In this document: piece after piece, positions 17,129 through 26,271 of the stretch | How the letters are laid out: the number at the start of each line of letters is the position of its first letter | How positions within the stretch are numbered: position 1 is the stretch's first letter | From: Sneathiella aquimaris | GTDB taxonomy: Bacteria; Pseudomonadota; Alphaproteobacteria; Sneathiellales; Sneathiellaceae | Assembly (NCBI RefSeq): GCF_026409565.1 | Contig: NZ_CP112881.1 | Span: 3,665,501 to 3,729,500 of the forward strand | Length of the DNA stretch: 64,000 nucleotides | Reading direction: 5' to 3' | Notes under the pieces: generated by a model | What the model saw: the letters and a program-made list of their open reading frames with translations, nothing else | What the model was told of the DNA's origin: nothing | The model's database searches: none | Program-made: the position numbers and the translations under genes

Positions 17129-18616
17129 ATGACCTATCGCCGAAACAATGCCTATCTGGCCAGTTTATCGCTGGATCCACAAAGCGGATCTCCGCTTCAT
17201 AAGCAGCTTTTTCTCGCCTTGCGTGAAGCCATCCTGGATGGACGGATCAGGGCTGGCATTCGACTGCCCTCCACCCGGTCTTTAGCAAGCGATTTGCAGA
17301 TTTCCCGGAATACGGTCCTGTCGGCCTTTGATCAGCTTCTTGCAGAAGGATATATCGTCAGCAAGGTGGGGGCCGGGTCTTTCGTATCGGATCAATTGCC
17401 TGAGGACTTTTTAAAAAGCCAAAGCCTGAAAACCAAGCCCGGTGAGCCCCTCCGCAAAATAAATGTATCCGCACGGGCCCAGCGCATCGCCGGGGCCCAA
17501 CTTGAAAAACCTAATCATGGGAAGAGTTTCTCTCCTGGAATGCCTGAGCTACAACAATTTCCCTTTGAAGACTGGGCCCGACTGCTGGGACGGCACTGGC
17601 GGCACCCTAAACGGGAATTCCTGGTCGGCAATCCGATTGGCGGCTCTGTCGTTCTTCGAAAAGCCCTAGCGGATCATTTGGGACAGACCCGATCGGTCAA
17701 ATGTGACGCAGACCAGATCCTTGTTCTTTCAGGATCACAGCAGGCAATCCATCTTGTTATCAAGGCGTTTGCTGATATCAACGATCCCATCTGGATGGAG
17801 GAACCAGGATATCCGGGAATACGGGATTCCATTATATCGGCCGGGGCAAAACCCATTTCTGTCCCCGTGGACGAAGAAGGGTTTCAACTGGATCGCGCAT
17901 TGGAGCTTGCACCGCAAGCCCCGCTTGCCTGCATTTCGCCGTCTCATCAGTACCCGCTAGGGCATACGATGTCATTGGCCCGGCGCATTGATTTACTGGG
18001 ATGGGCCAAAGAAAATGATCGCTTCATTCTGGAAGACGACTATGACAGCGAATATCGGTATACTGGAAGGCCGTTATCGTCGTTGCAGGGTCTGGATAAC
18101 GACAACCGGGTTTTATATATTGGAACAATGAGCAAGGTCATGTTCCCCGGCCTGCGCATCGGATATCTGGTGGTTCCGCCCGACCTTGTCGATCTTTTTT
18201 TATCGCTTCGTAAGGGCGAGGACGGCCATTCCCCCGCCGTCGCAGAAGCGGCACTTGCAGAATTTATTTCAGAAGGCTACCTCGCCTCCCATATTCGTCG
18301 CATGCGCCTGCTTTATCAAAAGCGTCAGCAAACACTGGTAACCCTTCTTCAGAGGGAGGCAGCGCCGTGGCTTACTGTGGTACCACAGGAGTCTGGAATG
18401 CATCTCATCGCCCACCTGACGCCGCGAATGTCTGATAAAAATGTGGAACAAAAAACCCGAACTGCGGGAATGTTGCTCCGATCACTATCCAGTTTTTATC
18501 AGAAAGAGACAGCCGCAAACGGCCTTATTATCGGGTTTGCCGGAACGGATGAAAAAGAAATGCCACAATTGGTTCATAAGCTTGTTAGAATCCTCCAGGA
18601 ACTGGATAACCCATAG
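17129..18616 (+). CDS. MocR-type GntR/aminotransferase transcriptional regulator
   Basis: A 495-residue MocR/PdxR-like regulator. Residues about 15-90 are a GntR winged helix (LREAILDGRIRAGIRLPSTR then NTVLSAFDQLLAEGYI). The rest is a fold-type I aminotransferase domain with PLP lysine K336 (GTMSKVMFPGLR) and DDYDSEYRY at about 303-311. MocR proteins sense PLP adducts with amino compounds and control local metabolic or transport genes. The next gene, a solute-binding protein, starts 14 bases after the stop and is likely co-transcribed. The effector is unknown. Confidence 0.9.
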   Translation: MTYRRNNAYLASLSLDPQSGSPLHKQLFLALREAILDGRIRAGIRLPSTRSLASDLQISRNTVLSAFDQLLAEGYIVSKVGAGSFVSDQLPEDFLKSQSLKTKPGEPLRKINVSARAQRIAGAQLEKPNHGKSFSPGMPELQQFPFEDWARLLGRHWRHPKREFLVGNPIGGSVVLRKALADHLGQTRSVKCDADQILVLSGSQQAIHLVIKAFADINDPIWMEEPGYPGIRDSIISAGAKPISVPVDEEGFQLDRALELAPQAPLACISPSHQYPLGHTMSLARRIDLLGWAKENDRFILEDDYDSEYRYTGRPLSSLQGLDNDNRVLYIGTMSKVMFPGLRIGYLVVPPDLVDLFLSLRKGEDGHSPAVAEAALAEFISEGYLASHIRRMRLLYQKRQQTLVTLLQREAAPWLTVVPQESGMHLIAHLTPRMSDKNVEQKTRTAGMLLRSLSSFYQKETAANGLIIGFAGTDEKEMPQLVHKLVRILQELDNP

Positions 18617-18630
18617 GAAATAGTCTCTTG

Positions 18631-20430
18631 ATGCTCACCCCCTCCCAGCCGGTTAAGGCGCTTGCCATTTTGGTCCTTGCGGCCAGCTTTTTACTTTTCA
18701 CCGGTATTGCCGCCCGGGCAGACACAGCCCTTGCCATGCATGGTGCTCCAAAATATGCACAGGATTTTCAGCATTTTGATTATGTTAATCCAAAGGCGCC
18801 AAAAGGCGGGACGCTCAACCTTGGTGTGATCGGCAGTTTTAATAGCCTCAATCCCTTTTTGATCAAAGGGGTTCCAGCGAAAGGACTGCGGCTTGTGTAT
18901 CAATCTTTGCTTAGCCGATCCCGCGATGAGCCTTTCACTTTATATGCCAATCTGGCACGGACATTCGAGATCGCCCCTGACAGACGCTGGATCACCTTCA
19001 CCATCGACGAACGTGCTCGTTTTTCCAACGGAAAGCCGGTCACCATAGACGATGTATATTTTTCATTTGAAACCCTGCGGACCAAGGGACGGCCTAACCA
19101 TCGAAACTATTATAATCAGGTGGCAAAGGCTGAAAAACTGAACGGCAACCAAATCCGGTTCACCTTTAAAGGGGAACAAATCTGGGAATTGCCCCTGATC
19201 ATTGGATTGATGCCGATCGTTTCAGAAGACTTCTTTGACAAAATTCCATTTTCAGAAACCAGCCTTGTTCCGCCGATTGGTTCCGGCCCCTATTTGGTGG
19301 AGGCGATTGATCCCGGACGGCAAATCCAATACCGGCGCAATCCTGAATTCTGGGGTGCCGATCTTCCCCATAATCGCGGCCGGTATAACGTTGACCTGAT
19401 CAGCTATGACTATTTCAGGGATCGGGATATTGCGTTGGAAGCCTTTAAGTCAGGGCAACTGGACGTCTGGTTCGAAACGGATCCCGGTCAATGGAAAGAA
19501 CTGCAAGAACTGGCAACAGAAAACGCAAACCTGAGCAGCCATATTGTGCCCATGAAGATCCCGGCGCCCATGCTAAGCGTTGCTTTCAACACCCGCAGAT
19601 CCTTGTTTAGTGATCCAAAAATACGGGAAGCCTTGATCACCGCATTTGATTTTAACTGGATCAATAAATCCCTGTTCCACGGCCTGTATCAGCGGACCAG
19701 CAGCTATTTTCAAAGTTCAGAACTCGCGGCAACAGGGTTGCCCAGCCCTCAGGAAATTGCTCTTTTAAAACCTTTTTCCAAAGATCTGGACCCCCGCCTG
19801 TTTACGCAGGCCTACCAATTGCCGCAAAGCGATGGAAGTGGGCGGGATCGTACGTTGCTGCGCCTGGCCAAGCAAAAATTCAAAGAAGCCGGTTTTCGGT
19901 ATAAAGATGGCCTGATGATCAATCCGGATACGAAACAACCTGTAGAAATTGAAATTCTGGTGAAGGCTGCTGAGGAAATTCGGCTTCTATCATCCTACCA
20001 GAAATCCTTGAAACGATTGGGAATTGATCTGCGGTTACGCCTCATGGATAGCGCCGGGTACCAAAACAGATTGAACCGGTATGATTACGATATGGTAGTG
20101 ACAGATTGGGGGCAAAGCCTTTCCCCCGGCAACGAGCAGGAATTTTACTGGAGCAAAAACGCCGCAAAAACAGAAGGGACGAGAAACTATCCGGGCATTG
20201 AAAGCGATGCAGTCGACCACCTGATCAACATCATACGGGATGCCCGGGACAGAGAGACCCTGGTTCAGGCAACACGCGCGCTGGATCGGGTACTTTTGTG
20301 GGGCCAGTACGGGATACCCCTTTATCATGTCAACGAACAGTGGCTGGTAACATCACCGACTGTGAGGCTGCCCACACAACCTTCCTTTTGGGGCACCCGG
20401 CGGGACCTGTGGTGGCAGGCCGCCTATTGA
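18631..20430 (+). CDS. Family 5 extracellular solute-binding protein (YejA-like)
   Basis: A 599-residue periplasmic binding protein of the oligopeptide/microcin C (YejA) type. A Sec signal peptide covers about residues 1-30 and ends ARA|DTAL. It is followed by the SBP_bac_5 landmarks NPKAPKGGTLNLGVIGSFNSLNP and FTLYANLARTFEIAPD (each quoted in part). No permease or ATPase gene lies beside it, so its ABC partners must be elsewhere. It follows the MocR gene by 14 bases. The ATG at 18631 was chosen, though a TTG one codon upstream has a better-spaced AGGA. Confidence 0.9.
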   Translation: MLTPSQPVKALAILVLAASFLLFTGIAARADTALAMHGAPKYAQDFQHFDYVNPKAPKGGTLNLGVIGSFNSLNPFLIKGVPAKGLRLVYQSLLSRSRDEPFTLYANLARTFEIAPDRRWITFTIDERARFSNGKPVTIDDVYFSFETLRTKGRPNHRNYYNQVAKAEKLNGNQIRFTFKGEQIWELPLIIGLMPIVSEDFFDKIPFSETSLVPPIGSGPYLVEAIDPGRQIQYRRNPEFWGADLPHNRGRYNVDLISYDYFRDRDIALEAFKSGQLDVWFETDPGQWKELQELATENANLSSHIVPMKIPAPMLSVAFNTRRSLFSDPKIREALITAFDFNWINKSLFHGLYQRTSSYFQSSELAATGLPSPQEIALLKPFSKDLDPRLFTQAYQLPQSDGSGRDRTLLRLAKQKFKEAGFRYKDGLMINPDTKQPVEIEILVKAAEEIRLLSSYQKSLKRLGIDLRLRLMDSAGYQNRLNRYDYDMVVTDWGQSLSPGNEQEFYWSKNAAKTEGTRNYPGIESDAVDHLINIIRDARDRETLVQATRALDRVLLWGQYGIPLYHVNEQWLVTSPTVRLPTQPSFWGTRRDLWWQAAY

Positions 20431-20494
20431 CGGCATGCTTGGAAAACGCGATAAAGGAAGCGCTCATTTGATTAATTTTAGTTGGATTTAGTTC

Positions 20495-21268
20495 ATGCTC
20501 GCTGTTATTTCACCTGCAAAAAAGATGGACTTTGACCGGTCCAACCTGCCTGATCTTCATACAGAACTTTCCTTGCAGCCGGACACGGCGGAACTTCTGG
20601 AAACAGCGCGAAAATTAACAGCCGCCGACCTTCAGTCCCTTATGAAAATCAGCGAAGATCTGGGGGAATTGAATTACCAGCGTTTTCAAGCAATGAAATT
20701 CCCGTTCACACCTGACAATGCAAAACAGGCGGCTTTCGCATTTAATGGTGATACCTATGCAGGTTTTGAGGCAGCGACGCTATCCGACGACGATCTGGCC
20801 TATGCACAAGACCATGTACGCATTTTATCCGGCCTATATGGGTTGGTGCGCCCGTTAGACCTAATTCAGCCTTATCGGTTGGAGATGGGAACACGATTGC
20901 GGAACAGTCGCGGGAACACTCTGTATGAGTTTTGGGGAGATACCCTCACAGATCAGTTGAACGCTGAACTGGAAAAGCAGAAAAACCCTATATTGGTCAA
21001 TGTGGCATCCAACGAATATTTTAAAGCCGTCAAACCGAAAAACCTTAAATTCCCGGTGATCACACCCGTATTTAAGGAAGTAAAAGGCGATGTGGCTAAA
21101 GTCATCGGTTTTCCGGCTAAAAGAGCCCGCGGAATGATGGCCCGCTATATCAGTCAGAATCGGGTCGAGACAGCAGAGGGGCTCAAAGATTTTTCAGAAG
21201 CCGGATATGTGTTCCAGCCCGACCTGTCCAGCGAAACTGAATACCAGTTTCATCGTCGCGTCGACTAA
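20495..21268 (+). CDS. yaaA: Peroxide stress protein YaaA (DUF328)
   Basis: A 257-residue YaaA/DUF328 protein. The family start MLAVISPAKKMDF is intact, as are LSGLYGLVRPLD and YRLEMGTRL in the middle. In E. coli YaaA lowers free iron damage during peroxide stress and its fold binds DNA. It follows the solute-binding protein gene by 64 bases. The TAA shares bases with the TAG of the convergent trpD2 gene (CTAA at 21265-21268). Confidence 0.93.
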   Translation: MLAVISPAKKMDFDRSNLPDLHTELSLQPDTAELLETARKLTAADLQSLMKISEDLGELNYQRFQAMKFPFTPDNAKQAAFAFNGDTYAGFEAATLSDDDLAYAQDHVRILSGLYGLVRPLDLIQPYRLEMGTRLRNSRGNTLYEFWGDTLTDQLNAELEKQKNPILVNVASNEYFKAVKPKNLKFPVITPVFKEVKGDVAKVIGFPAKRARGMMARYISQNRVETAEGLKDFSEAGYVFQPDLSSETEYQFHRRVD

Positions 21269-22266
21269 TCAAACCGCATTTTATCTCTTGTCTGCCAGAT
21301 ATCCGTTGCCCGGGCATCCAGCTCAGTAGGGGACAGATCCGGCAGCGCCATTTTTAACGCAACGGCAAGCGTTCCAATGATCCCAAGTTCAGGGACCGGC
21401 AATGAAAGCGATCCGTTCCACATTTTTTTCAACTGCGTCGGTGACAAATCTTCTTCGCGCCATTTATAGGTTGTAACAGTGGTAAGGGCTGGCCAGACAA
21501 TTTCGTGACTAACCTCCCCCACCAGCATGTCAACACGCGATGGCTTCATCGGGTTGCGCATCACCTCGCCGCCGCCGCCTTTAAAAACCATGGCTTTGGG
21601 CTGGCCCAGAAACCGGGCTGTGTCCACATGCATGGCTTTATAGGGGGGATGAAAAACACCCTGCATTTGATACGGCGCATTTGCCGGGTTTAAGTCCCGT
21701 CCAAAGGTATTAACAGCCGTTCGAACCCCCAGCAACGGCCGCAACTCAAACAAATCCTGTACAGCGGGGCAGAATTTCTCAAGACCGATATAAACAAGAT
21801 TATTCGTTTCAAACGCTTTCGCTGCCTTCCCAAAGTCTGAGACCATGGGAACATTCAGCATATCCAAACCGGGCCGGGTGGGGGCTAAACCATCTGAATA
21901 TCCCTCAATGCCATGCATCAGTATTTTATAGCCCTGATCCGCTAACAGAAGGGCCGCAAGAATAAACCATGGTTGCTGACGGTGTCGGTCCGCATAAGAC
22001 GGCCAGTCATAATCAACATCAGGCAATAACGACGGCTGCCCGATAAACGCCTCACGGGCGGCAGCTGTCATCCCAGCAAGCTCTTCCCCTGTCTCGCCTT
22101 TCCGGCGCAGCAATAAAAGAAAAGCCCCCAGTTGCAGCCGATCAACAGATCCCTGCAAAATCAGGGACATGGCATCTTTTGCTTCATCGAAGCTTAGATT
22201 TCGCCACATGTTCGGACCCTTTCCCAGAGCCCGTACATATTGCGCAAATGGATGATCTGTTGTCAT
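21265..22266 (-). CDS. TrpD2/YbiB family protein (anthranilate phosphoribosyltransferase-like)
   Basis: A 333-residue member of the TrpD2 (YbiB) branch of the anthranilate phosphoribosyltransferase family, usually annotated as glycosyl transferase family protein. The N-terminal helical domain (DEAKDAMSLILQGSVDRLQLGAFLLLLRRKGE region) and the following phosphoribosyltransferase-like body are recognisable. The tryptophan enzyme PRPP motif is not conserved. E. coli YbiB binds nucleic acid and is SOS-linked, so an enzymatic role in tryptophan synthesis is unlikely. No trp genes are nearby. Confidence 0.85.
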   Translation of the reverse strand: MTTDHPFAQYVRALGKGPNMWRNLSFDEAKDAMSLILQGSVDRLQLGAFLLLLRRKGETGEELAGMTAAAREAFIGQPSLLPDVDYDWPSYADRHRQQPWFILAALLLADQGYKILMHGIEGYSDGLAPTRPGLDMLNVPMVSDFGKAAKAFETNNLVYIGLEKFCPAVQDLFELRPLLGVRTAVNTFGRDLNPANAPYQMQGVFHPPYKAMHVDTARFLGQPKAMVFKGGGGEVMRNPMKPSRVDMLVGEVSHEIVWPALTTVTTYKWREEDLSPTQLKKMWNGSLSLPVPELGIIGTLAVALKMALPDLSPTELDARATDIWQTRDKMRFD

Positions 22267-22344
22267 AACTGCCTGTACTAATAAGTGATGGGAAATAATT
22301 AGAAGAAACAGCCAAGCCGCGCAACCAAGAGATCCGCTATCTGG

Positions 22345-24810
22345 TTAAAACTGCTCAATAAGTCGCTTTAAATATTCGGTTTCCAGCAGGTTCCTGCGCG
22401 GATCAGACAGTCGTTTTTGCAACTCTCTTTGAATAATCTTGGCGCGCATCAGGGCGTTTCCATCGATGTTGGCACGCCCAGAAAGATTCTCCAGGAGTGA
22501 ATTCCCCGGGTCACCAAAAGGATCGCTTTGACCCGTTGTAGGACCCCGACGCACGAGCTGCCCGCCGCGGCCCTGCTCTTGCATCTGTTGCGCCAATCCT
22601 TCGCCGGCTTCCTTCAACATCTGTAACGCATCACTTTGGGATTGCATGGCCCCTTTGCCCGCCCCCTGTTCCAAAGATTGCCTCGCTGAATTCATTGCCC
22701 GCTCTGCTTTTCCAAGCGGGGCTGGAATTTCGGCATTAAGCCCTAACTTGCCCATGATATCACCCAGCATCTGACGCAGGGCTTCCTGACTTCGCGCCAA
22801 TCCGTCATAACTTCTGGGCTCGCCTTGCTGTTGGCCTTTCCCCTGCCCCGGTTTATTTCCTTCTCCCGGTTGAGAGCGAGAAGGCGCCTGTCCTTGCTGC
22901 GCGGCATTACCTTCTCTGGACTTTCGAAATGTTTCATCCAGCAATTCCTGCTGCCGTCGCATCATTTCACTCAGCTGGTCAAGCATTTCCTGACCCTGTT
23001 TTTGCGCTTCAGAAGCCACGTTTTGTCGGGCCGATTTCAGATTTTCAAACAAATCCTGCAATTCACTCAACAATTCACGCGCCGCATCCCGGGCACCGGA
23101 GCGTGCAAATTGATCGACTTTATCCAGCAGCTCTTCAAGATTTTGCTGGCTCATTGTCGGCTCACTCGGATCCTGAGCCATTTGCGGGTCAGATTGATTT
23201 TGCTGCGCAAGGGCCTCAAGAAACGCCGCCATGGCTTTCTTCAGGTCTTCCACCAATCGTTTGATTTCATCGTTATCCGCATCGCTGTTCAGGGCTTCCA
23301 TCAAGGCACGTTCAGCTTCCCGCAGGGCAATTTCGGCTGCGCTCAAATCACCATTTTCAAGACGGAGGGCCGTGTCCCAAAGAATATCAATTACTTCGTC
23401 GACTGCACCCTGATCCGCCCCATATGCCAGTGTCCCACGGGCGATCGACAGCAAAAGCATAACGGTTATGTCATTGTTCAGGCTTTCCGGTAACTGGCTT
23501 ATCGCCGACAGGGCAATCACGACGGTGCGTTTATTACCATCCGGATCCTCAACCAGTTTTTTTCGTTGCTCGATCAATGCCCGGGCGATGGGGTGCGTGA
23601 ATATTCTCTCCGGCAAAACAAAAGACAGTGTATCGGAAAAGCCGACCTGCCCTGCGGCATCCTCTGCGATTAATTGCAAATCCACTTCCAGTCCAGCCCA
23701 TGGATGTGCCGTCAGATCATGATAGCTCTTGCCCTCTACTTCTTTGTTGCCAGCAACCAGTGTCAGCTTTAGTGGTACCTTTTTTTCAAATCCCGCCCGG
23801 CTTAACTGACCTTCCAGACCCATCAGTCCATAATCGTCAAAAGCAGAATATTGTAACCGGAAAGCAAGTCGCTCTGTGACTTGAGGAAGCGCAAGAATTT
23901 TCACCGTTGGTTCTTGGTCATACACAATATCCAGCTGCCATTGGCCCAAGGGCTCCCCGTTTTTTTCAACGGTCAGAAAGTCGCTTTCCGTCAAGGTGGT
24001 TTCCAGCGTGAAGTTATTACCTTCAACATTCGTAAAATCCTGCCGCTCCCCTTGATAGCCGACCGATGGTACGCCGTCGCTACCTCCGGACACCCGGGCA
24101 ATCAACCGACTATTCTCGGGCACGACAATAACCGGGATCTGCGTTCCGATCTCGGTTGTCTTTTGACGTGCCAGCAAAATAGGGGCTTTACCCGTATAAT
24201 CAGGAGGCGTCACCCACATATCAAGGTCTACAAGATCATTTTCGCTGACAAATTGGGGGGTGAAGGCGCCAATGATGCGTTCTGACTTCTGCGACCCGGC
24301 CATAAAAAAGCCCGCGCTCAATATCAGAATTGACGCCACACGGAACGCCATCCGATCCCCCTCGGCGAGCCCGAGCCTTGCAAATCCCGGTTTTAAGGCC
24401 TTGCTTAGAACACGCTGGCGCTTGAGATGCGCAAGCCACAAAGCGTTGCTTTTCTTATCCCGAAGCGTGTCCGTTCTTTTTGGTTGTGCCAACGTTCGGA
24501 GCGGGCGGTGGCGCACGGCGTTGCGCTCCTCCAGACAGCGTAAAACTTCCTCTTTCGTCGGCCAGTGGAAGTCTCGCCAGATCCGATAGTAGCCGTATAT
24601 TGCCGCGACCAGAAAACAACCCAGGCCAGCGGCGTGATAAATCCCGGTCACCAGCGTCCAAAGTCCGGCGTAACTGACCCCTAAAAAACAGAGGATCGTG
24701 CAGACGAAAAAAAGCGACGCAACCCAAAGCCGCTCCAGCACGAGGTTTAACGTGACCAGAAACAGCTTTCTTTTCAACTGTGTTTCGAACTCGTTGGGCG
24801 GCGTCCGCAT
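22345..24810 (-). CDS. TIGR02302/DUF4175 family membrane protein
   Basis: An 821-residue alphaproteobacterial protein of the TIGR02302 (DUF4175) family, of unknown function. Two hydrophobic segments near residues 30-75 and a third near 155-175 anchor it. The middle third is beta-rich and probably periplasmic. From about residue 500 it becomes helical and Gln/Glu-rich with coiled-coil character, passing through a low-complexity Gly/Gln stretch (about 660-690) to a conserved end (RAKIIQRELQKRLSDPRR). The ATG follows GAGGATGA. It lies 40 bases after lysA, the usual neighbour, and is probably co-transcribed with it. Confidence 0.85.
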   Translation of the reverse strand: MRTPPNEFETQLKRKLFLVTLNLVLERLWVASLFFVCTILCFLGVSYAGLWTLVTGIYHAAGLGCFLVAAIYGYYRIWRDFHWPTKEEVLRCLEERNAVRHRPLRTLAQPKRTDTLRDKKSNALWLAHLKRQRVLSKALKPGFARLGLAEGDRMAFRVASILILSAGFFMAGSQKSERIIGAFTPQFVSENDLVDLDMWVTPPDYTGKAPILLARQKTTEIGTQIPVIVVPENSRLIARVSGGSDGVPSVGYQGERQDFTNVEGNNFTLETTLTESDFLTVEKNGEPLGQWQLDIVYDQEPTVKILALPQVTERLAFRLQYSAFDDYGLMGLEGQLSRAGFEKKVPLKLTLVAGNKEVEGKSYHDLTAHPWAGLEVDLQLIAEDAAGQVGFSDTLSFVLPERIFTHPIARALIEQRKKLVEDPDGNKRTVVIALSAISQLPESLNNDITVMLLLSIARGTLAYGADQGAVDEVIDILWDTALRLENGDLSAAEIALREAERALMEALNSDADNDEIKRLVEDLKKAMAAFLEALAQQNQSDPQMAQDPSEPTMSQQNLEELLDKVDQFARSGARDAARELLSELQDLFENLKSARQNVASEAQKQGQEMLDQLSEMMRRQQELLDETFRKSREGNAAQQGQAPSRSQPGEGNKPGQGKGQQQGEPRSYDGLARSQEALRQMLGDIMGKLGLNAEIPAPLGKAERAMNSARQSLEQGAGKGAMQSQSDALQMLKEAGEGLAQQMQEQGRGGQLVRRGPTTGQSDPFGDPGNSLLENLSGRANIDGNALMRAKIIQRELQKRLSDPRRNLLETEYLKRLIEQF

Positions 24811-24850
24811 TCATCCTCTTTTCAAGAGAAGGAGAAGGCAACAGTCTCGT

Positions 24851-26119
24851 TTATTTCTTCTCCAACCACGGTGGCATCTTATCAAGGTCCAGCAGGGCTT
24901 CCAAGGAGGGTCGTTCACGGATCACTGCAAATTGATCACCGCGAACCAGAACCTCTGGTACAAGGGGCCGTGTATTATAGGTCGACGCCATCACCGCGCC
25001 GTAGGCACCTGCACTTCTGAAAGCAACCAGATCGTCCGCCTGTACTTCCGGTATATCGCGCTCCCGCGCGAAGGTATCGCCAGTTTCACAAACCGGTCCA
25101 ACAACATCCGCCGGGCTTATCACGGTCGAGGCATCAGGCTGCTTGATCGTATCAATCTGATGATACCCTTCGTACATTGCAGGACGAATCAAGTCGTTCA
25201 TGGCGGCATCCAGAATAACAAACTTACGTTCGGCTCCCTGTTTCACATAAATCACCTTAGAAACAAGAATACCCGCATTCCCTACAATTAGGCGTCCAGG
25301 CTCAAAGATCAACTGGCAACCCAGATTTCCAATGCTGTTTAGCGCAACCGTAGCGTAGGAACTCGGGCTTGGCGGAATATTGCCGTCATACGGAATACCC
25401 AGACCGCCCCCCAGATCAACCCGGGTTATGTCATGCCCTTCGCTCCGCAATTTCTGAACAAGTTCCCGAACCCGGTCAAAAGCATTTCCAAAAGGCTCTA
25501 GATCAGTAAGCTGGGATCCAATATGAACATCCACACCTTTAATCTCGATGCCCGGAAGCTTGGCAGCCTGCCCATAAATCCGGGATACATCCTGCCAGGG
25601 CACACCAAATTTGTTCTCTGCTTTACCTGTTGAAATCTTGGCATGGGTTTTCGCATCCACATCCGGATTAACCCGAAAAGCAATCTGTGCGGTTTTACCA
25701 AGCTCGCTGGCAACTCTGGACAGAACCTGAACCTCCGGCTCGGATTCCACATTAAACTGGTGAATCCCGACTTCCAGAGCCAACGCCATTTCATGGGGCT
25801 GTTTTCCAACACCTGAAAAAACGATTTTTGACGCCGGAACACCCGCTTCCAATGCCCGGCGCAATTCGCCTTCGGAAACCACATCCGCACCGGCACCAAG
25901 ATCAGCCAATGTCTTGATAACAGCCAAATTTGAATTCGCCTTTACCGCAAAGCAAACAAGGTGATTGACCCCATCAAACGCGCCTGAAAATACGTTATAA
26001 TGGCGTTCCAGTGTCGCTGTGGAATAACAATAGAACGGTGTGCCGACTTTCTCTGCGATTTCTGATACTTTCAGATCTTCAGCATAAAGCTCGCCAGCTC
26101 GATATTCGAAATGGTCCAT
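24851..26119 (-). CDS. lysA: Diaminopimelate decarboxylase
   Basis: A 422-residue fold-type III PLP enzyme that decarboxylates meso-diaminopimelate to lysine. The PLP lysine is K60 (CFAVKANSN), GGGLGIPY is the phosphate-binding glycine loop, and GPVCETGDTFA carries the active-site cysteine. It follows the small LptM-like lipoprotein gene by 20 bases in the conserved argH-lptM-lysA-TIGR02302 order. AAGGGA precedes the ATG. Confidence 0.95.
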   Translation of the reverse strand: MDHFEYRAGELYAEDLKVSEIAEKVGTPFYCYSTATLERHYNVFSGAFDGVNHLVCFAVKANSNLAVIKTLADLGAGADVVSEGELRRALEAGVPASKIVFSGVGKQPHEMALALEVGIHQFNVESEPEVQVLSRVASELGKTAQIAFRVNPDVDAKTHAKISTGKAENKFGVPWQDVSRIYGQAAKLPGIEIKGVDVHIGSQLTDLEPFGNAFDRVRELVQKLRSEGHDITRVDLGGGLGIPYDGNIPPSPSSYATVALNSIGNLGCQLIFEPGRLIVGNAGILVSKVIYVKQGAERKFVILDAAMNDLIRPAMYEGYHQIDTIKQPDASTVISPADVVGPVCETGDTFARERDIPEVQADDLVAFRSAGAYGAVMASTYNTRPLVPEVLVRGDQFAVIRERPSLEALLDLDKMPPWLEKK

Positions 26120-26139
26120 ATCTGTCCCTTAACTTTGCG

Positions 26140-26271
26140 TCAGACGCTTTGAACGATAACCACATCATTCGAAAAAGATGATTGATATTTAGGGGCGCCT
26201 TTTTTACCGCAGGCGGACAAGGTCGCAGCCATTATCAACGCGACGGAGATATAAAGAATTCGCTGTTTCAT
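26140..26271 (-). CDS. lptM: LptM (YifL)-like small lipoprotein
   Basis: A 43-residue lipoprotein easily missed because of its size. A basic start (MKQR), a hydrophobic stretch and a lipobox LSAC put the lipidated cysteine at residue 21. It continues [10 protein letters not shown], matching the CG(Q/K)KGPL-type start of LptM proteins, which help the LPS translocon LptD assemble in the outer membrane. The ATG overlaps the argH TGA as ATGA, so translation is coupled, and the gene ends 20 bases before lysA. This position between argH and lysA is typical for the family. Confidence 0.85.
   Translation of the reverse strand: MKQRILYISVALIMAATLSACGKKGAPKYQSSFSNDVVIVQSV

Noticed and set aside
22825-23493. 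Long plus-strand open frame opposite the DUF4175 gene (222 codons)
   Set aside because: It is the antisense of a low-complexity coding region, gives an unlikely Phe/Leu/Arg-rich protein and has no ribosome binding site.
24698-25291. 197-codon plus-strand open frame opposite lysA
   Set aside because: It lies across the lysA and DUF4175 genes on the other strand and resembles no protein; lysA is certain.
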